A stretch of DNA of 64,000 bases, taken from positions 23,670 through 87,669 of the forward strand of contig NZ_JAGTAS010000025.1 of NCBI RefSeq assembly GCF_025685425.1. The letters are read 5' to 3'. The DNA is from Terriglobus albidus (lineage in GTDB: Bacteria > Acidobacteriota > Terriglobia > Terriglobales > Acidobacteriaceae). Below are positions 35,056-43,447 of this stretch, one piece after another. A program made the translations under genes and the position numbers. Each line of letters begins with the position of its first letter. Within the stretch, counting starts at the first letter, position 1. The notes below the pieces were generated by a model. That model had not been told where the DNA came from. It searched no databases and saw only the letters and a list, made by a program, of their open reading frames with translations.

Positions 35056-36730
35056 AGGCTCTCTGGCCGGGTGCTGCTACGTTGCCAAGTGCGGCCATGC
35101 CCAGGCGGTCGCGTAGTTGCGTAAGGTAGAGGCTGCGTGGAGATACGTGCTTGTCCAGCGATTCGATGTAGCCGCCCTCCTTGGTCAGGTCCTGGAAGGC
35201 AGTGTTGTAGCTGATCATATCCACACCGATGTGGCCGAAGGAGTAGTTCTGTGCGGTGGGTGGCTTCTGCACCAGGAACGGACCTACGCAGTTCCAGAAG
35301 ACGGTATTACCGCCGCCCCAGCCGATCACGATGTCTTTCCAGAAGCGGGCCGTGAGCGGCGCGTGCACGTTGTCGTAGAGGCCGCCGGTGGCCCACTGCT
35401 CGTGTGTTTCGCTGGACGAATAGGGATTGGTGGCGGCACAGTCGAGATACACGTTCAGCGTGGACGTCGGCTGGCCCATCATGAAGGAGTGGCGGCCCTT
35501 GTCGGAGTGGCAGCGCTGGACCAGCGTGAGCTCTCCGCGCAAGGCAAAGGTGAAGCGGCGAGCGCCCATCCGGCGCGAGACGGGTTCGCGCGAGATGCAG
35601 TCTTCTACCGTGATCCACTTGGCTCCGCGCTGCGTGCCCACCAGGATGTTGGCAAAGTGCAGACCGGTGCAATTGCGTACCCAGCCGTTGCGGATATTGT
35701 CCATGGTGACGAAGTTCCAGAAGTGGTCCTCGTCGGCGTAGTACTCTTCGCCCTTGTAGTCGGGGCGGTCCATGTTGCCGTACTCGTTGGTCCGCTTGGT
35801 GGGATCAAACTCTGACATAGCGCGGATGTTCTCCACGCCCACGTTGGCGATGCGATCGTTGTCTTCGTACTTGAGCACCTCACCGCCTCCCCACTTCTTT
35901 TCGATGGCACAGGTGATGGGGGCGTCGACCGTGATCAGGTTCCCGCGCACCTCAACGACAACGCGGTCCCACTCCACGTTGAACGGTCGCCAGCGCGTCT
36001 GCGGCGTGGCGCCATTCATGCCCATGGCGTCAATCCATTCCTGGTTGCCGATCCGGCGAACGATGACGGTATCGCCGGGCTTGAAGCCCCGCGCATTGGC
36101 TACGCGCAGGGTATGTGATCCCACAGGTGTGTAGTCATCCGTGACCTCTTGCCTGGTTTCTTCCATTGGGACCAAGCCGGCGTTGCCTGCAATTCGGACG
36201 AGCGTGGGTTGTACGCGGCCGGGACCGGTGGCGCCGGTTGTACGGCCGGTCCCCGTGCCGATCAGGATCGTACCCGTGTCGCCCATCCCTTCGCCGCGCA
36301 GCACAACGCCGCTGGCTTTGATGCTCACTGGAGTGGCCAGTGGGTAGTGCCCCGCGCGCAGCAACAGGGCTCCCCGAAATCCATCAGCGTCCAGCGGAAG
36401 AGCAGAGACGCGCTCGATCGCCGCCTGCAGGTTGGCCGCGTTGTCGCCGGCAACCGGCCAGATGGTCTCACGCGTCGGCACAAAAGGGATGGGCACACCC
36501 CCGCCGCCATAGCCGGCGTTTGAGAAGTCCGGTATGGTATTGCCCTGTGCATCAGCCGTGTAGACCAGCTTTCCGGACGGGCCGGGGTGAACGAGGGAGA
36601 CCGTGGGGCGCAGGTCGGTCTCGGTCTGAGCGTCACTCTCAGTGCTCTGGGCAGGCAACATGGCTGTGGGTGCAAAAGCTGCGGCCATCTGCAGCATTCT
36701 CCGTCGCGATACAGAAGGATTAATCATCAT
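35054..36730 (-). CDS. Tat-exported right-handed beta-helix protein (pectate-lyase-like)
   Basis: 558 residues. An N-terminal twin-arginine signal (SVSRRRMLQMAAAFAPTAMLPAQ) is followed by a pectate-lyase-type entry motif (DNAANLQAAIERVSALPLDADGFRGALLLRAGHY) and helical-rung sequences (KASGVVLRGEGMGDTGTILIG, VGVENIRAM, VRNCTGLHFANILV, VEDCISREPV). Two ATGs are adjacent after GGAGTGA. The parallel beta-helix fold is common in polysaccharide lyases and hydrolases, but catalytic residues could not be assigned. The stop codon is TAG from a RepA end, so the protein may have been clipped by that insertion. Confidence 0.85.
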   Translation of the reverse strand: MMINPSVSRRRMLQMAAAFAPTAMLPAQSTESDAQTETDLRPTVSLVHPGPSGKLVYTADAQGNTIPDFSNAGYGGGGVPIPFVPTRETIWPVAGDNAANLQAAIERVSALPLDADGFRGALLLRAGHYPLATPVSIKASGVVLRGEGMGDTGTILIGTGTGRTTGATGPGRVQPTLVRIAGNAGLVPMEETRQEVTDDYTPVGSHTLRVANARGFKPGDTVIVRRIGNQEWIDAMGMNGATPQTRWRPFNVEWDRVVVEVRGNLITVDAPITCAIEKKWGGGEVLKYEDNDRIANVGVENIRAMSEFDPTKRTNEYGNMDRPDYKGEEYYADEDHFWNFVTMDNIRNGWVRNCTGLHFANILVGTQRGAKWITVEDCISREPVSRRMGARRFTFALRGELTLVQRCHSDKGRHSFMMGQPTSTLNVYLDCAATNPYSSSETHEQWATGGLYDNVHAPLTARFWKDIVIGWGGGNTVFWNCVGPFLVQKPPTAQNYSFGHIGVDMISYNTAFQDLTKEGGYIESLDKHVSPRSLYLTQLRDRLGMAALGNVAAPGQRA

Positions 36731-36845
36731 TCACTCCGGGGCGACCAATATACCTGCGGACGTGAACTGGCATCTGCCACCGCCGCGGATAAAGCGACAA
36801 GCTGCAACAGCTCCGTCGTGGGAACTACTGCTCACGGTGAGCCTG

Positions 36846-37361
36846 TCAGACACCAGCGACCGCTTCCCTGCGACTCTGGTTGCGGCGGTCCAATATGGCG
36901 AAGAGCGCTGTGCGCAAAGCCATGTAGATCCAGCCGAGGAAGAAGGCCATGACCGCGGCAGAACTCAAGATGAGCACATGGCGAACGTCTGGCGGAAAGC
37001 CGGAGGCGAACACAAGCGCCAGGCCGATAAAGTAGGCCGCAACAATGTGCAGCGGAGTCCATTCCATGAAAGAAAGACCGGCAGCTACAACAAACACCAT
37101 GAACGGAAACGTCGCAAGACCAAGCAATGGCGTAAGGTGTGGCGCAAGGATGAGGAAGATGGCGCCGAGCACGATGCCTACAACCATCTGAAACAGGCCC
37201 TTACCGGACTTTCGCGGCTCCGCGCCGAAGAGAAAGTAACAGGCCCAGCAAATGAATACGGCCCAGGTGGGAATGTTGAGCACCTGCGGTGTGGTTAGCC
37301 AAGTGGCAAGACCGGCGAGACCGCCGATCAGGAGTGCGTTTCCAATCTTCTTCATGGACAT
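36846..37361 (-). CDS. DUF1097-family membrane protein
   Basis: 171 residues from ATG 37361, preceded by AAGGGAACG. Five hydrophobic segments: IGNALLIGGLAGLATWLTT, WAVFICWACYFLFG, GLFQMVVGIVLGAIFLIL, FPFMVFVVAAGLSFM, VLILSSAAVMAFFLGWIYMALRTALFAIL. FICWACYFLFGAEPRKSGKGL and the overall length fit the DUF1097 (YcdZ-like) inner-membrane family, whose function is unknown. The gene lies 115 bp upstream of the beta-helix gene on the same strand but has no evident functional tie to it. Confidence 0.8.
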   Translation of the reverse strand: MSMKKIGNALLIGGLAGLATWLTTPQVLNIPTWAVFICWACYFLFGAEPRKSGKGLFQMVVGIVLGAIFLILAPHLTPLLGLATFPFMVFVVAAGLSFMEWTPLHIVAAYFIGLALVFASGFPPDVRHVLILSSAAVMAFFLGWIYMALRTALFAILDRRNQSRREAVAGV

Positions 37362-37513
37362 GTCGTTCCCTTGAATTTCACTAATCAGCGGTGAGGGTGT
37401 ATCACGTCGAGGTGAGAACACCGAGTTCCTACATTTCAAGCCGCAGCCGGCCGCATTTGTTCGGGTGGCGAAATAATACTCATCGGAGTGGAAGCGAACA
37501 AGGAATTAATGGA

Positions 37514-37542
37514 TTGAGTTAAGCAGCCGAAGAAAGCATTAT
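37514..37542 (+). promoter_or_regulatory. Sigma70-type promoter of the 36-codon gene
   Basis: -35 TTGAGT (37514-37519), 17-bp spacer, -10 CATTAT (37537-37542). Predicted start of transcription about 29 bp before the ATG. Confidence 0.5.
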
Positions 37543-37578
37543 TAGGTTGCACCACAAACTCTTTTCGGAAGAGAAACA

Positions 37579-37689
37579 ATGACAGACCTGCTTTACGTCA
37601 AGCGCCGCGATGATGGAGATCCCTCCGATGGCGGTGAGCCGCCAACCAAGCCTGGAACTCCAGTTCCACCGAACCCGGGGATCAAATAA
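37579..37689 (+). CDS. 36-residue proline/glycine-rich small protein
   Basis: An ATG at 37579 with GGAAGAG seven bases upstream opens MTDLLYVKRRDDGDPSDGGE followed by PPTKPGTPVPPNPGIK and TAA. The first nine residues could form a short basic helix; the rest is acidic, then Pro/Gly-rich and probably disordered. The stop is one base from a strong hairpin, and a good promoter precedes it, so promoter, ribosome site, frame and hairpin form a complete tiny transcription unit. No family is recognised. Possible roles include a peptide precursor or secreted signal, but there are no adjacent modifying enzymes. Conservation in relatives would decide. Confidence 0.6.
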   Translation: MTDLLYVKRRDDGDPSDGGEPPTKPGTPVPPNPGIK

Positions 37690-37690
37690 A

Positions 37691-37720
37691 AAGAACACCC
37701 TCCTCCCGGAGGGTGTTCTT
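37691..37720 (+). terminator. Hairpin terminator of the 36-codon gene
   Basis: AAGAACACCCTCC-TCCC-GGAGGGTGTTCTT, a perfect 13-bp stem with a 4-nt loop, begins one base after TAA. No long U-tract follows, so termination may be partial or the stem may protect the 3' end. Confidence 0.75.
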
Positions 37721-37795
37721 GTATCCCAGAAGATTTTGCGCAGAGCCGAATATCAAGGACCTGTGCCCTGTAATCTGAAGACATGCACGACCGCC

Positions 37796-37911
37796 TAGAG
37801 CATTTTCACTGTTGCTGGGTATCCCGGAAGAGGAGTGCAGTGGCGTTTTCATTGCGGAAAACGCCCATAGATGCGGAAGCCCTACTCTGCACCTACAGGG
37901 AAAATGCTCCA
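37796..37911. repeat. RepA MITE copy
   Basis: Full-length: TAGAGCATTTTCACTGT / ACAGGGAAAATGCTCC ends. It lies between the small-gene hairpin and greB and occupies most of that 307-bp gap. Confidence 0.9.
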
Positions 37912-37997
37912 TCTCTGCCGATGAAGCAGCTGATCCAACCTATGAATGGGCAATCAGCTAATCGAGGCACTCATTAATTCGCGCTGGAGAGGGAAGG

Positions 37998-38594
37998 ATG
38001 CGGAAAGGTTTTACTAGAAGACCGCAAGCAGAAGAGCCCGCGGGGCACGGCAAAAACTACATCACCCCCAGTGGGCTCGATCGCCTTAAACATGAGCGCC
38101 ATTTTTTACTCACCAGGGAGCGCCCTGCCGTGGTGCAGGTAGTGGCCTGGGCAGCCGGGAATGGCGATCGCAGCGAGAATGCCGACTATCAGTACGGAAA
38201 GCGAAGACTGCGACAGATCGATGCGCGGATTCGCTTTCTTACGAAACGCATCGAAGCCGCGGAAGTGGTAGATCCCGAAGCTCCGAGATCGGGCCTGCGG
38301 ATGGTCAAGGCATTCTTTGGCGCGACCGTTCGCTATGTCACTGCCACAGGGGAAGAGCGAGTGGTGAGCATTGTCGGGACCGACGAAGTCGATCTCGAAC
38401 GCAACCATATCAGTTGGGTCTCGCCTCTGGGGCGAGCATTAATGAAGACCGCAGCGGGTGACGAAATTGTTCTCCATGCGCCGCGCGGTCCGGAGTACCT
38501 GACAGTGTTGGAAGTACGGTACGAACGCATTGCGGTAGAACCGTTCCGCGAGCCACTTGGGGCCGAAGTCTCTACCAACGGACACGATCGCTAG
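37998..38594 (+). CDS. greB: GreA/GreB-family transcription elongation factor
   Basis: 198 residues. The N-terminal coiled coil follows a short basic leader (YITPSGLDRLKHERHFLLTRERPAVV, AAGNGDRSENADYQYGKRRLRQIDARIRFLTKRIEAAEVVDP), with the acidic tip DRSENADYQYGKRR characteristic of GreB. The C-terminal FKBP-like domain is VKAFFGATVRYVTATGEERVVSIVGTDEVD then ISWVSPLGRALMKTAAGDEI. It stimulates cleavage of backtracked RNA in RNA polymerase. It is slightly longer than Escherichia coli GreB because of the N-terminal leader (RKGFTRRPQAEEPAG). The stop TAG coincides with the first bases of a RepA terminus. Confidence 0.92.
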   Translation: MRKGFTRRPQAEEPAGHGKNYITPSGLDRLKHERHFLLTRERPAVVQVVAWAAGNGDRSENADYQYGKRRLRQIDARIRFLTKRIEAAEVVDPEAPRSGLRMVKAFFGATVRYVTATGEERVVSIVGTDEVDLERNHISWVSPLGRALMKTAAGDEIVLHAPRGPEYLTVLEVRYERIAVEPFREPLGAEVSTNGHDR

Positions 38595-38605
38595 AGCGTT
38601 TTTCT
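38592..38605. repeat. RepA end fragment at the greB stop
   Basis: TAGAGCGTTTTTCT matches the RepA terminus; its TAG is the greB stop codon. The remainder of the element is absent. The gap to 39002 otherwise holds a RepC fragment (38641-38682), RepB and RepD. Confidence 0.6.
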
Positions 38606-38640
38606 AAAGATATAATGCGGAGTATTAGGATCGTTTAGGT

Positions 38641-38682
38641 GGAGCGCGCCCTATACCAGCCTGCGGCAACGGCCCAGGTTTT
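38641..38682. repeat. RepC fragment, diverged
   Basis: GAGCGCGCCCTATACCAGCC followed by a degenerate CTGCGGCAACGGCCCAGG palindrome. Confidence 0.6.
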
Positions 38683-38709
38683 CGCGCTACACCGAACTCC
38701 GCTCCTGTT

Positions 38710-38884
38710 TTGCTTAAGGGCACGGCTTCAGCCGTGCCGTAAAGTTGGCAACAAACGCGGCTTTAGCCGCTGAGGTCATGGCTTGGTACCTCAGCGGCTA
38801 AAGCCGCATCTCTTCTAGGCTCAGTATGGGACGGCTGAAGCCGTCCCCTTAAGCAAGACATTCGCGCCGCAGGCGCGAACTAGA
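38710..38884. repeat. RepB palindromic element, copy 2
   Basis: Core at 38710-38856 with TTGCTTAAGGG / CCCTTAAGCAA ends and the same three internal palindromes as copy 1, including GGCACGGCTTCAGCCGTGCC. A GCGCCGCAGGCGC mini-hairpin and CTAGAGC follow. Confidence 0.88.
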
Positions 38885-38904
38885 GCCCTGCAACTAAAGT
38901 GACA

Positions 38905-39000
38905 TAGGTCATAAAGAGTTTTGTCATCCGAAGCGTTGAAAACAGGTCCTTCACTCCGTTCAGGATGACAACATCTATGACAAGAACTTCTGAGACACCG
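38905..39000. repeat. RepD repeat, copy 2 (inverse)
   Basis: Contains GTCATCCGAAGCGTTGAAAA, CAGGTCCTTCACT, CGTTCAGGATGACAAC and AAGAACTTCTGAGACACC, the reverse of copy 1. It ends 2 bp from the stop of the large Ig-repeat gene. Confidence 0.65.
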
Positions 39001-39002
39001 CT

Positions 39003-41999
39003 CTAGTGAAGCGCATAGACATCGATTTCGCCCATGGGGTTGGCGACGCTCGTGAGATCGTGGCCGGTAGAGATATACACCTTGCCGTTGCCGACGACAG
39101 GCGAGGTGAACTTGAGACCGTAACCCGGAACGTCGGCAGCGTTCATTGAGCTGCTGTAGAGCGTATTCGCGAGGTTGCCCGCGTCGAAGGCAAAGAGGGT
39201 AGCGTTGGTGGGCGTCGCGCCTGCGCGATTCTGTAAAGGTTGGCCTTGATCGAGCACCCAGACGATGCCATTTTGGGTTCCATCAGCGGAGATGAAAGGT
39301 GTGGCTCCATTGCTGTTCATCGAGACATTGGGTGTAGTCATGGAGCCCGGCGTAAGCGTCCCTCCGTAGTTGAACTGCCGGATGCCGGCGGGGATGCCGG
39401 AGACCGTGGGTGTAACGCCGACGTAGGCGGAGTTATTGAAGTAGGCTGCGGTGCCGAAGTCCTCGTAAGAGATGATGCTGGCTGTGTGGGTGCCTGTGCT
39501 GTCGGTGCAGCTATCGGTGTATGGCGACACAAGGCCGGTGCTGAAGAAGAAGGTCTGGGTTGCGCCTGCATCGCCAGCCTGCTGCCGGCCGAGGTTACCG
39601 GAGTCGAGCAGGTAGAGCTTTCCAGTCTTTCCTCCGACAAGAAGCTCGCCGGCGCCAGGGATGAGCAGAAGGCCACCGGCCCCAAGATCGGCATCGCGAC
39701 AGTTCATGTATCGATAGCCAACGGGTGTGAAATAGTCTTCGAGCCTGACTCCGCTGCTGAACTTGAGTACGGAGTCGCCAAAGGCGGTCTGGCCGTCCCA
39801 TGGGCCATTGCCGGTAGCGATGTAGATGTTGCCGGAACTGTCGGCTACCGGGCCACCGCCGCCCATCCAGACGCCGCCTGCGGCAGCGTAGGTGCCTTCG
39901 CCGTTGAGGTTCGGGCTGGAGTTGAATACGCCTACCTGCGCAAGAGTTGTAGCATCGTAGGCTAGGAGCCAGCCGCTCTTGCAGCCGCCCAGGCCGATGT
40001 AGATGTTGCCGTTGGCCAGCAGAAGCGCGGCGCGCTGAACACACGTCGTGTTGAGCGTAACAACTCCGTTGACGGCTTCCTTACTGGTTCCGGGAACCGA
40101 GGCCTGGAGGGTGACAGGGCCTCCGAACTTCTGAGCGCCTGTGGTGATGTCAAGCGCATTGAGGCGGAAGGTCGTGCCAAGGCTTGAAACCTGCGTTGAG
40201 ACAACATAGAGAGTGTTCGTAGAAGGATCGATCACCGGTGTTGAGGTGACGCCGAGATTCGGTGCGATGGCCCCACTCGTCAACGGAAGCTCACCAGGCT
40301 GGAGGAGCGAGACCTTCCAGAGCGGCGCAATATTGGTGTCCGCATCAAGGGCGTAGACGAAGTCATTCTCGGTGGCGGCAAAGAGGACGTTATGTTTGGC
40401 GCCTTGCACGGTGAGGTCAGAGATGAGCAGCGGCTCGCCATAGACATAGCCGTCGAGCAGGTAGGAGAAGACTTTGCCGAAGGTCTGCGGGCTGACGTTG
40501 GCGGGCGTGAGCGAGGCTTCTTGCGCGTTGAGGCCGCTGCGATTCGCATCCATGTGCCACGTGAGGATGTTGACGCCGGTGCCGGGCGCAACGGAGACGC
40601 TGAGAGGAACAGCGCCGGTAGATCCGTTGTAGCTGGCGGTAATCGTCGTAGAGCCGGCAGCAAGTGGCGTAACCAGACCGGAAGAGACGGACGCAACTGA
40701 AGTGTTCCCGGCAGTCCAGGTGGCCTGCGAGGTGATGTCCTGCGTTGTGCCGTTCGCGAGGGTCAGCATGGCGGTCAACTGTCGCGTGGATCCCAGGGCC
40801 ACTGTGGCTGGATTGGGCGTGATGGTGATGGGGCTTACCTTGAGGGCAATCGATGATGTAGACGCGCCGCCGCAGTAATCCCATGCCTCGACGACGGCAT
40901 TGTAGGAACCAGAAGCAAGCGTCAGCGATGTGTTAAGCGAGCTCCCGTTGGTCTGGTACTGAAGGGCGTTATTGATATAGATGCCCATGGCAGCGATACC
41001 TTCTGCACAGGTCGTGGTGCCGGCAGTGGCGACAAACTTCACAGGAGAAGAGACGGTGCTTCCGCTTACGGGCGAGGTGACCGAGACCCCATTCAGATTC
41101 GATCCGCTGGAGACGTTGATGCTGATGGGAGTGGCGGCGGCTCCTCCGCAGTAATCCCACTCCTGGACAACGGTATTGTTCACGCCGGTGTTGAGAGCGA
41201 TGGAGGTATTGAGGGAGCTGCCATTCGTCCGATAGACGAGCGAGTTGTTGACGTAGATCCCCATGGTTGCGACACCCTGGGAACAGCTACCAGAGGCCGT
41301 AGCTGTGGCAACATACTTCACCGGAGAGGTAACGGTGCTTCCGTTGCTGGGCGAGGTGACAGTAACGCTGCCGTTCGAGTTTGTGACAGTGAGATTCACA
41401 ACGCTGGTGTAAGCTCCGCCGCAATAGTCCCATGCTTGAACGACAGTGTTGTTGAAGCCGGGCTGGAGTTTGAGCTGGGTGTTCAAGGAGCTGCCGGAGA
41501 CTTCGTAGGCGAGGGCATTATTGACGTAGATGCCCATTGAGGCAATGCCCGCGGCGCAGCTGGTGGTGCCGGCGCTGGCGACGTAGGTGACAGGCGATGC
41601 CACGGTGCTTCCGGTAACAGGCGAGGAGACGGACACACCGTTCATAGTCGATCCGCTGGAGACGGTGATGTTGATTGGCGTGGTGGATGCTCCCCCACAG
41701 TAGTCCCACTCTTCGACAACGGTATAGTGCACGCCGGGCGTTAAGCTGATGGGCGCATTAAGGGTGTTGCCGTCAGACTGATAGACGAGGGCATTGTCCA
41801 CATAGACGCCCATGGCGGCGACGCCTGCCGCGCAGGTTGGAGCCGAACTGGTGGCGACGTACTGGACAGTCGTGCTGGCGGTAGTCGTGTTATTTGCGGG
41901 GCTGCTCACAGTCACTGTGGCGAAGGCTGGTGCGACAGCGGCCAGAAAGAAAAAAACCAAGGGAACGATGAGGCGGCGGATACCTGAGAGGCTTTTCAT
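39003..41999 (-). CDS. Large secreted protein: four Ig-like repeats, a Big_2-like domain and a PQQ-type beta-propeller
   Basis: Start at 41999; 998 residues. A signal peptide (MKSLSGIRRLIVPLVFFFLA) is followed by four ~92-residue repeats, each with GSTVxSPV, a first Cys in TCAxGIAxMGIYVNNAL and a second in WDYCGGA; the paired cysteines suggest one disulfide per repeat. Next is a Big_2-type domain (TPNPATVALGSTRQLTAMLT) and, from ~residue 500, a propeller domain opening LTWHMDANRSGLNAQEASLT and containing GYVYGEPLL, FAATENDFVYALDAD, GGGGPVADSSGNIYIATGNG and GKLYLLDSGNLG. This architecture is widespread in acidobacterial exported proteins and is probably adhesive or carbohydrate-binding. No catalytic site was identified. 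Confidence 0.88.
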   Translation of the reverse strand: MKSLSGIRRLIVPLVFFFLAAVAPAFATVTVSSPANNTTTASTTVQYVATSSAPTCAAGVAAMGVYVDNALVYQSDGNTLNAPISLTPGVHYTVVEEWDYCGGASTTPINITVSSGSTMNGVSVSSPVTGSTVASPVTYVASAGTTSCAAGIASMGIYVNNALAYEVSGSSLNTQLKLQPGFNNTVVQAWDYCGGAYTSVVNLTVTNSNGSVTVTSPSNGSTVTSPVKYVATATASGSCSQGVATMGIYVNNSLVYRTNGSSLNTSIALNTGVNNTVVQEWDYCGGAAATPISINVSSGSNLNGVSVTSPVSGSTVSSPVKFVATAGTTTCAEGIAAMGIYINNALQYQTNGSSLNTSLTLASGSYNAVVEAWDYCGGASTSSIALKVSPITITPNPATVALGSTRQLTAMLTLANGTTQDITSQATWTAGNTSVASVSSGLVTPLAAGSTTITASYNGSTGAVPLSVSVAPGTGVNILTWHMDANRSGLNAQEASLTPANVSPQTFGKVFSYLLDGYVYGEPLLISDLTVQGAKHNVLFAATENDFVYALDADTNIAPLWKVSLLQPGELPLTSGAIAPNLGVTSTPVIDPSTNTLYVVSTQVSSLGTTFRLNALDITTGAQKFGGPVTLQASVPGTSKEAVNGVVTLNTTCVQRAALLLANGNIYIGLGGCKSGWLLAYDATTLAQVGVFNSSPNLNGEGTYAAAGGVWMGGGGPVADSSGNIYIATGNGPWDGQTAFGDSVLKFSSGVRLEDYFTPVGYRYMNCRDADLGAGGLLLIPGAGELLVGGKTGKLYLLDSGNLGRQQAGDAGATQTFFFSTGLVSPYTDSCTDSTGTHTASIISYEDFGTAAYFNNSAYVGVTPTVSGIPAGIRQFNYGGTLTPGSMTTPNVSMNSNGATPFISADGTQNGIVWVLDQGQPLQNRAGATPTNATLFAFDAGNLANTLYSSSMNAADVPGYGLKFTSPVVGNGKVYISTGHDLTSVANPMGEIDVYALH
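40840..41905 (-). repeat. Four in-frame ~275-bp tandem coding repeats
   Basis: The WDYCGGA codons recur at about 40870, 41146, 41419 and 41695 (spacings 276, 273 and 276 bp). Diverged repeats inside the gene at 39003-41999, encoding its Ig-like domains. Confidence 0.85.
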
Positions 42000-42221
42000 G
42001 ACGCTCTTTTGTATGTCGGCGTGCACGTTTCAGGTCGGTCGGAAGGCGAGGAGACAACGAATTGCCTAAGTCAGTCCGACCGCTTTCTCAGCATGACTTG
42101 TCGCCCCTGTGATGTGTGACGATCTTCCAGGAGTTGCCTACGGTGCTTGTTTTATTCGAGGCTTTAATTTCTTGCTGAGTTAGGGGAAGACTGTAGGCCG
42201 GCGACCGGGAGGAAATATAAC

Positions 42222-42995
42222 TCACGAACGCTTGCGCATGCGCAGGCTTTGCCAACTTCCATCGGAGGTCCAGCCGCCATCGATCGCGAGAGCCTGGCCA
42301 TTGATAAAGCCGCTCTGGGCCGGGTCGGCGAGGAAGAGGATGGCGCGGGCGATATCGTCGGGAGTTGCGAAGCGGGCCATGGGAACTCGGGCGATGATGT
42401 CATCGTCGGTGTAGCCGCCGCCGGCCTGGTCAGCGACATCCATCTCTGTTTTGACCCAGCGGGGACAGACTGCATTGACGCGAATGCCATGCCCGCCCCA
42501 CTCTCCAGCAAGGGTCCGGGTAAGTCCGATAAGGCCGTGCTTGGAGGCGTTATACGCGGTACGGTCACTCACACCGACGAGACCGGCGATCGAAGCAACA
42601 TTGACGATGCTTCCCTCTCGCTGCGCCAGCATAATGGAGCCAAAGGCCCGGGAGAGAACGAACGGTGCGACGAGGTTCACCTCAAGCACGCGGCGGAAGG
42701 CTGCGGCCTCCACAGTCTCGGCAGGAGCGATGAAGCTGATGCCTGCATTGTTGACGAGGACGTCGACGCGGGCCCAACGTTCCATGATCAGCGATATGGC
42801 TCGCGCGATCAGGGCCTCATCGGTGATATCCCCGATGAGTTCTTCTGCTTCAGCGCCGGTCTCACGCACCGCGGCGAGCGTGGCGTCGCACGACTGCATA
42901 TCGAGCAACAGAAGGGTATAACCAGCCTCGCCGAGAACCTCGGCAGTTCTGCGCCCAATGCCCTGCGCCGCTCCCGTTACGATGGCAACTCGCAT
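42222..42995 (-). CDS. Short-chain dehydrogenase/reductase
   Basis: 257 residues of the classical SDR type: nucleotide-binding VTGAAQGIG near the N-terminus, an acidic residue after beta-2 (LLLLDMQS) that favours NAD(H), LVNNAGIS, catalytic Ser in VNVASIAG, Tyr-Lys in YNASKHG, and the C-terminal INGQALAIDGGWTSDGSW. Starts at 42995 with no close neighbour on its strand. The substrate is not predictable. Antisense plus-strand frames over this gene are shadows. Confidence 0.92.
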   Translation of the reverse strand: MRVAIVTGAAQGIGRRTAEVLGEAGYTLLLLDMQSCDATLAAVRETGAEAEELIGDITDEALIARAISLIMERWARVDVLVNNAGISFIAPAETVEAAAFRRVLEVNLVAPFVLSRAFGSIMLAQREGSIVNVASIAGLVGVSDRTAYNASKHGLIGLTRTLAGEWGGHGIRVNAVCPRWVKTEMDVADQAGGGYTDDDIIARVPMARFATPDDIARAILFLADPAQSGFINGQALAIDGGWTSDGSWQSLRMRKRS

Positions 42996-43165
42996 CTCTT
43001 CACTCTACTCGAGCGTCCGGCCGTTCCGCATCGGTTGGGCTGTGAGGCGATTGAATGATTGAAGAAATTGAATGATCGAATAAGACAGCCTATCGGCGAT
43101 CTTTTTTGTTTGTCATTTCGCAGCGCAGCGGAGAAATCTGCTTCTGACAGTCATCCTCTGGCAAA

Positions 43166-43345
43166 CCGTGTGGGAGCAGCGGGCTTCAGCCCGCTGATAA
43201 AGGCGTAAAAGTAAATGGGCTTTAGCCCTGGGCCTTCTCTGTCGAATAGAAAAAAGGCCCAGGGCTAAAGCCCATTTCTATTGAAGCGATAAACCGAGGG
43301 CTAAAAGCCCTCGGCTCCCACCGGTTCGAGCTTCGCTCGAATAGT
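43166..43345. repeat. RepE palindromic element, copy 1
   Basis: GTGGGAGCAGCGGGCTTCAG / GGCTCCCACC ends enclose stems GGGCTTCAGCCC, ATGGGCTTTAGCCCTGGGCC pairing with its complement, and GAGGGCTAAAAGCCCTC. A TTCGAGCTTCGCTCGAAT hairpin follows. Similar to 47571-47745. Layout resembles RepB. The 451-bp gap here otherwise holds only the next promoter. Confidence 0.8.
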
Positions 43346-43410
43346 TCACCACACCCTTCGCGATAAAACCGCGAAGAATGGGGCAAACGAGTGCTTCCAA
43401 CTATCCAGAC

Positions 43411-43439
43411 TTGACAATACATCCGTAACGGATATATTT
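43411..43439 (+). promoter_or_regulatory. PadR promoter with operator palindrome in its spacer
   Basis: -35 TTGACA (43411-43416), 17-bp spacer, -10 ATATTT (43434-43439). The spacer contains the perfect palindrome ATCCGTAACGGAT with an A centre (43421-43433). Transcription would start within a few bases of the ATG at 43448. Confidence 0.75.
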
Positions 43440-43447
43440 GTCGATGC

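Noticed and set aside
37796..37911. Recurrent peptide-like frames (TPLHSSSGIP and CCWVSRKR types) in RepA copies
   Set aside because: They occur only because each MITE copy has the same sequence; lengths and ends vary with flanking DNA and no ribosome site is shared.
43166..43345. Clustered palindromes considered as a CRISPR array
   Set aside because: No regular repeat-spacer spacing, no unique spacers and no cas genes; they are a REP-like element.
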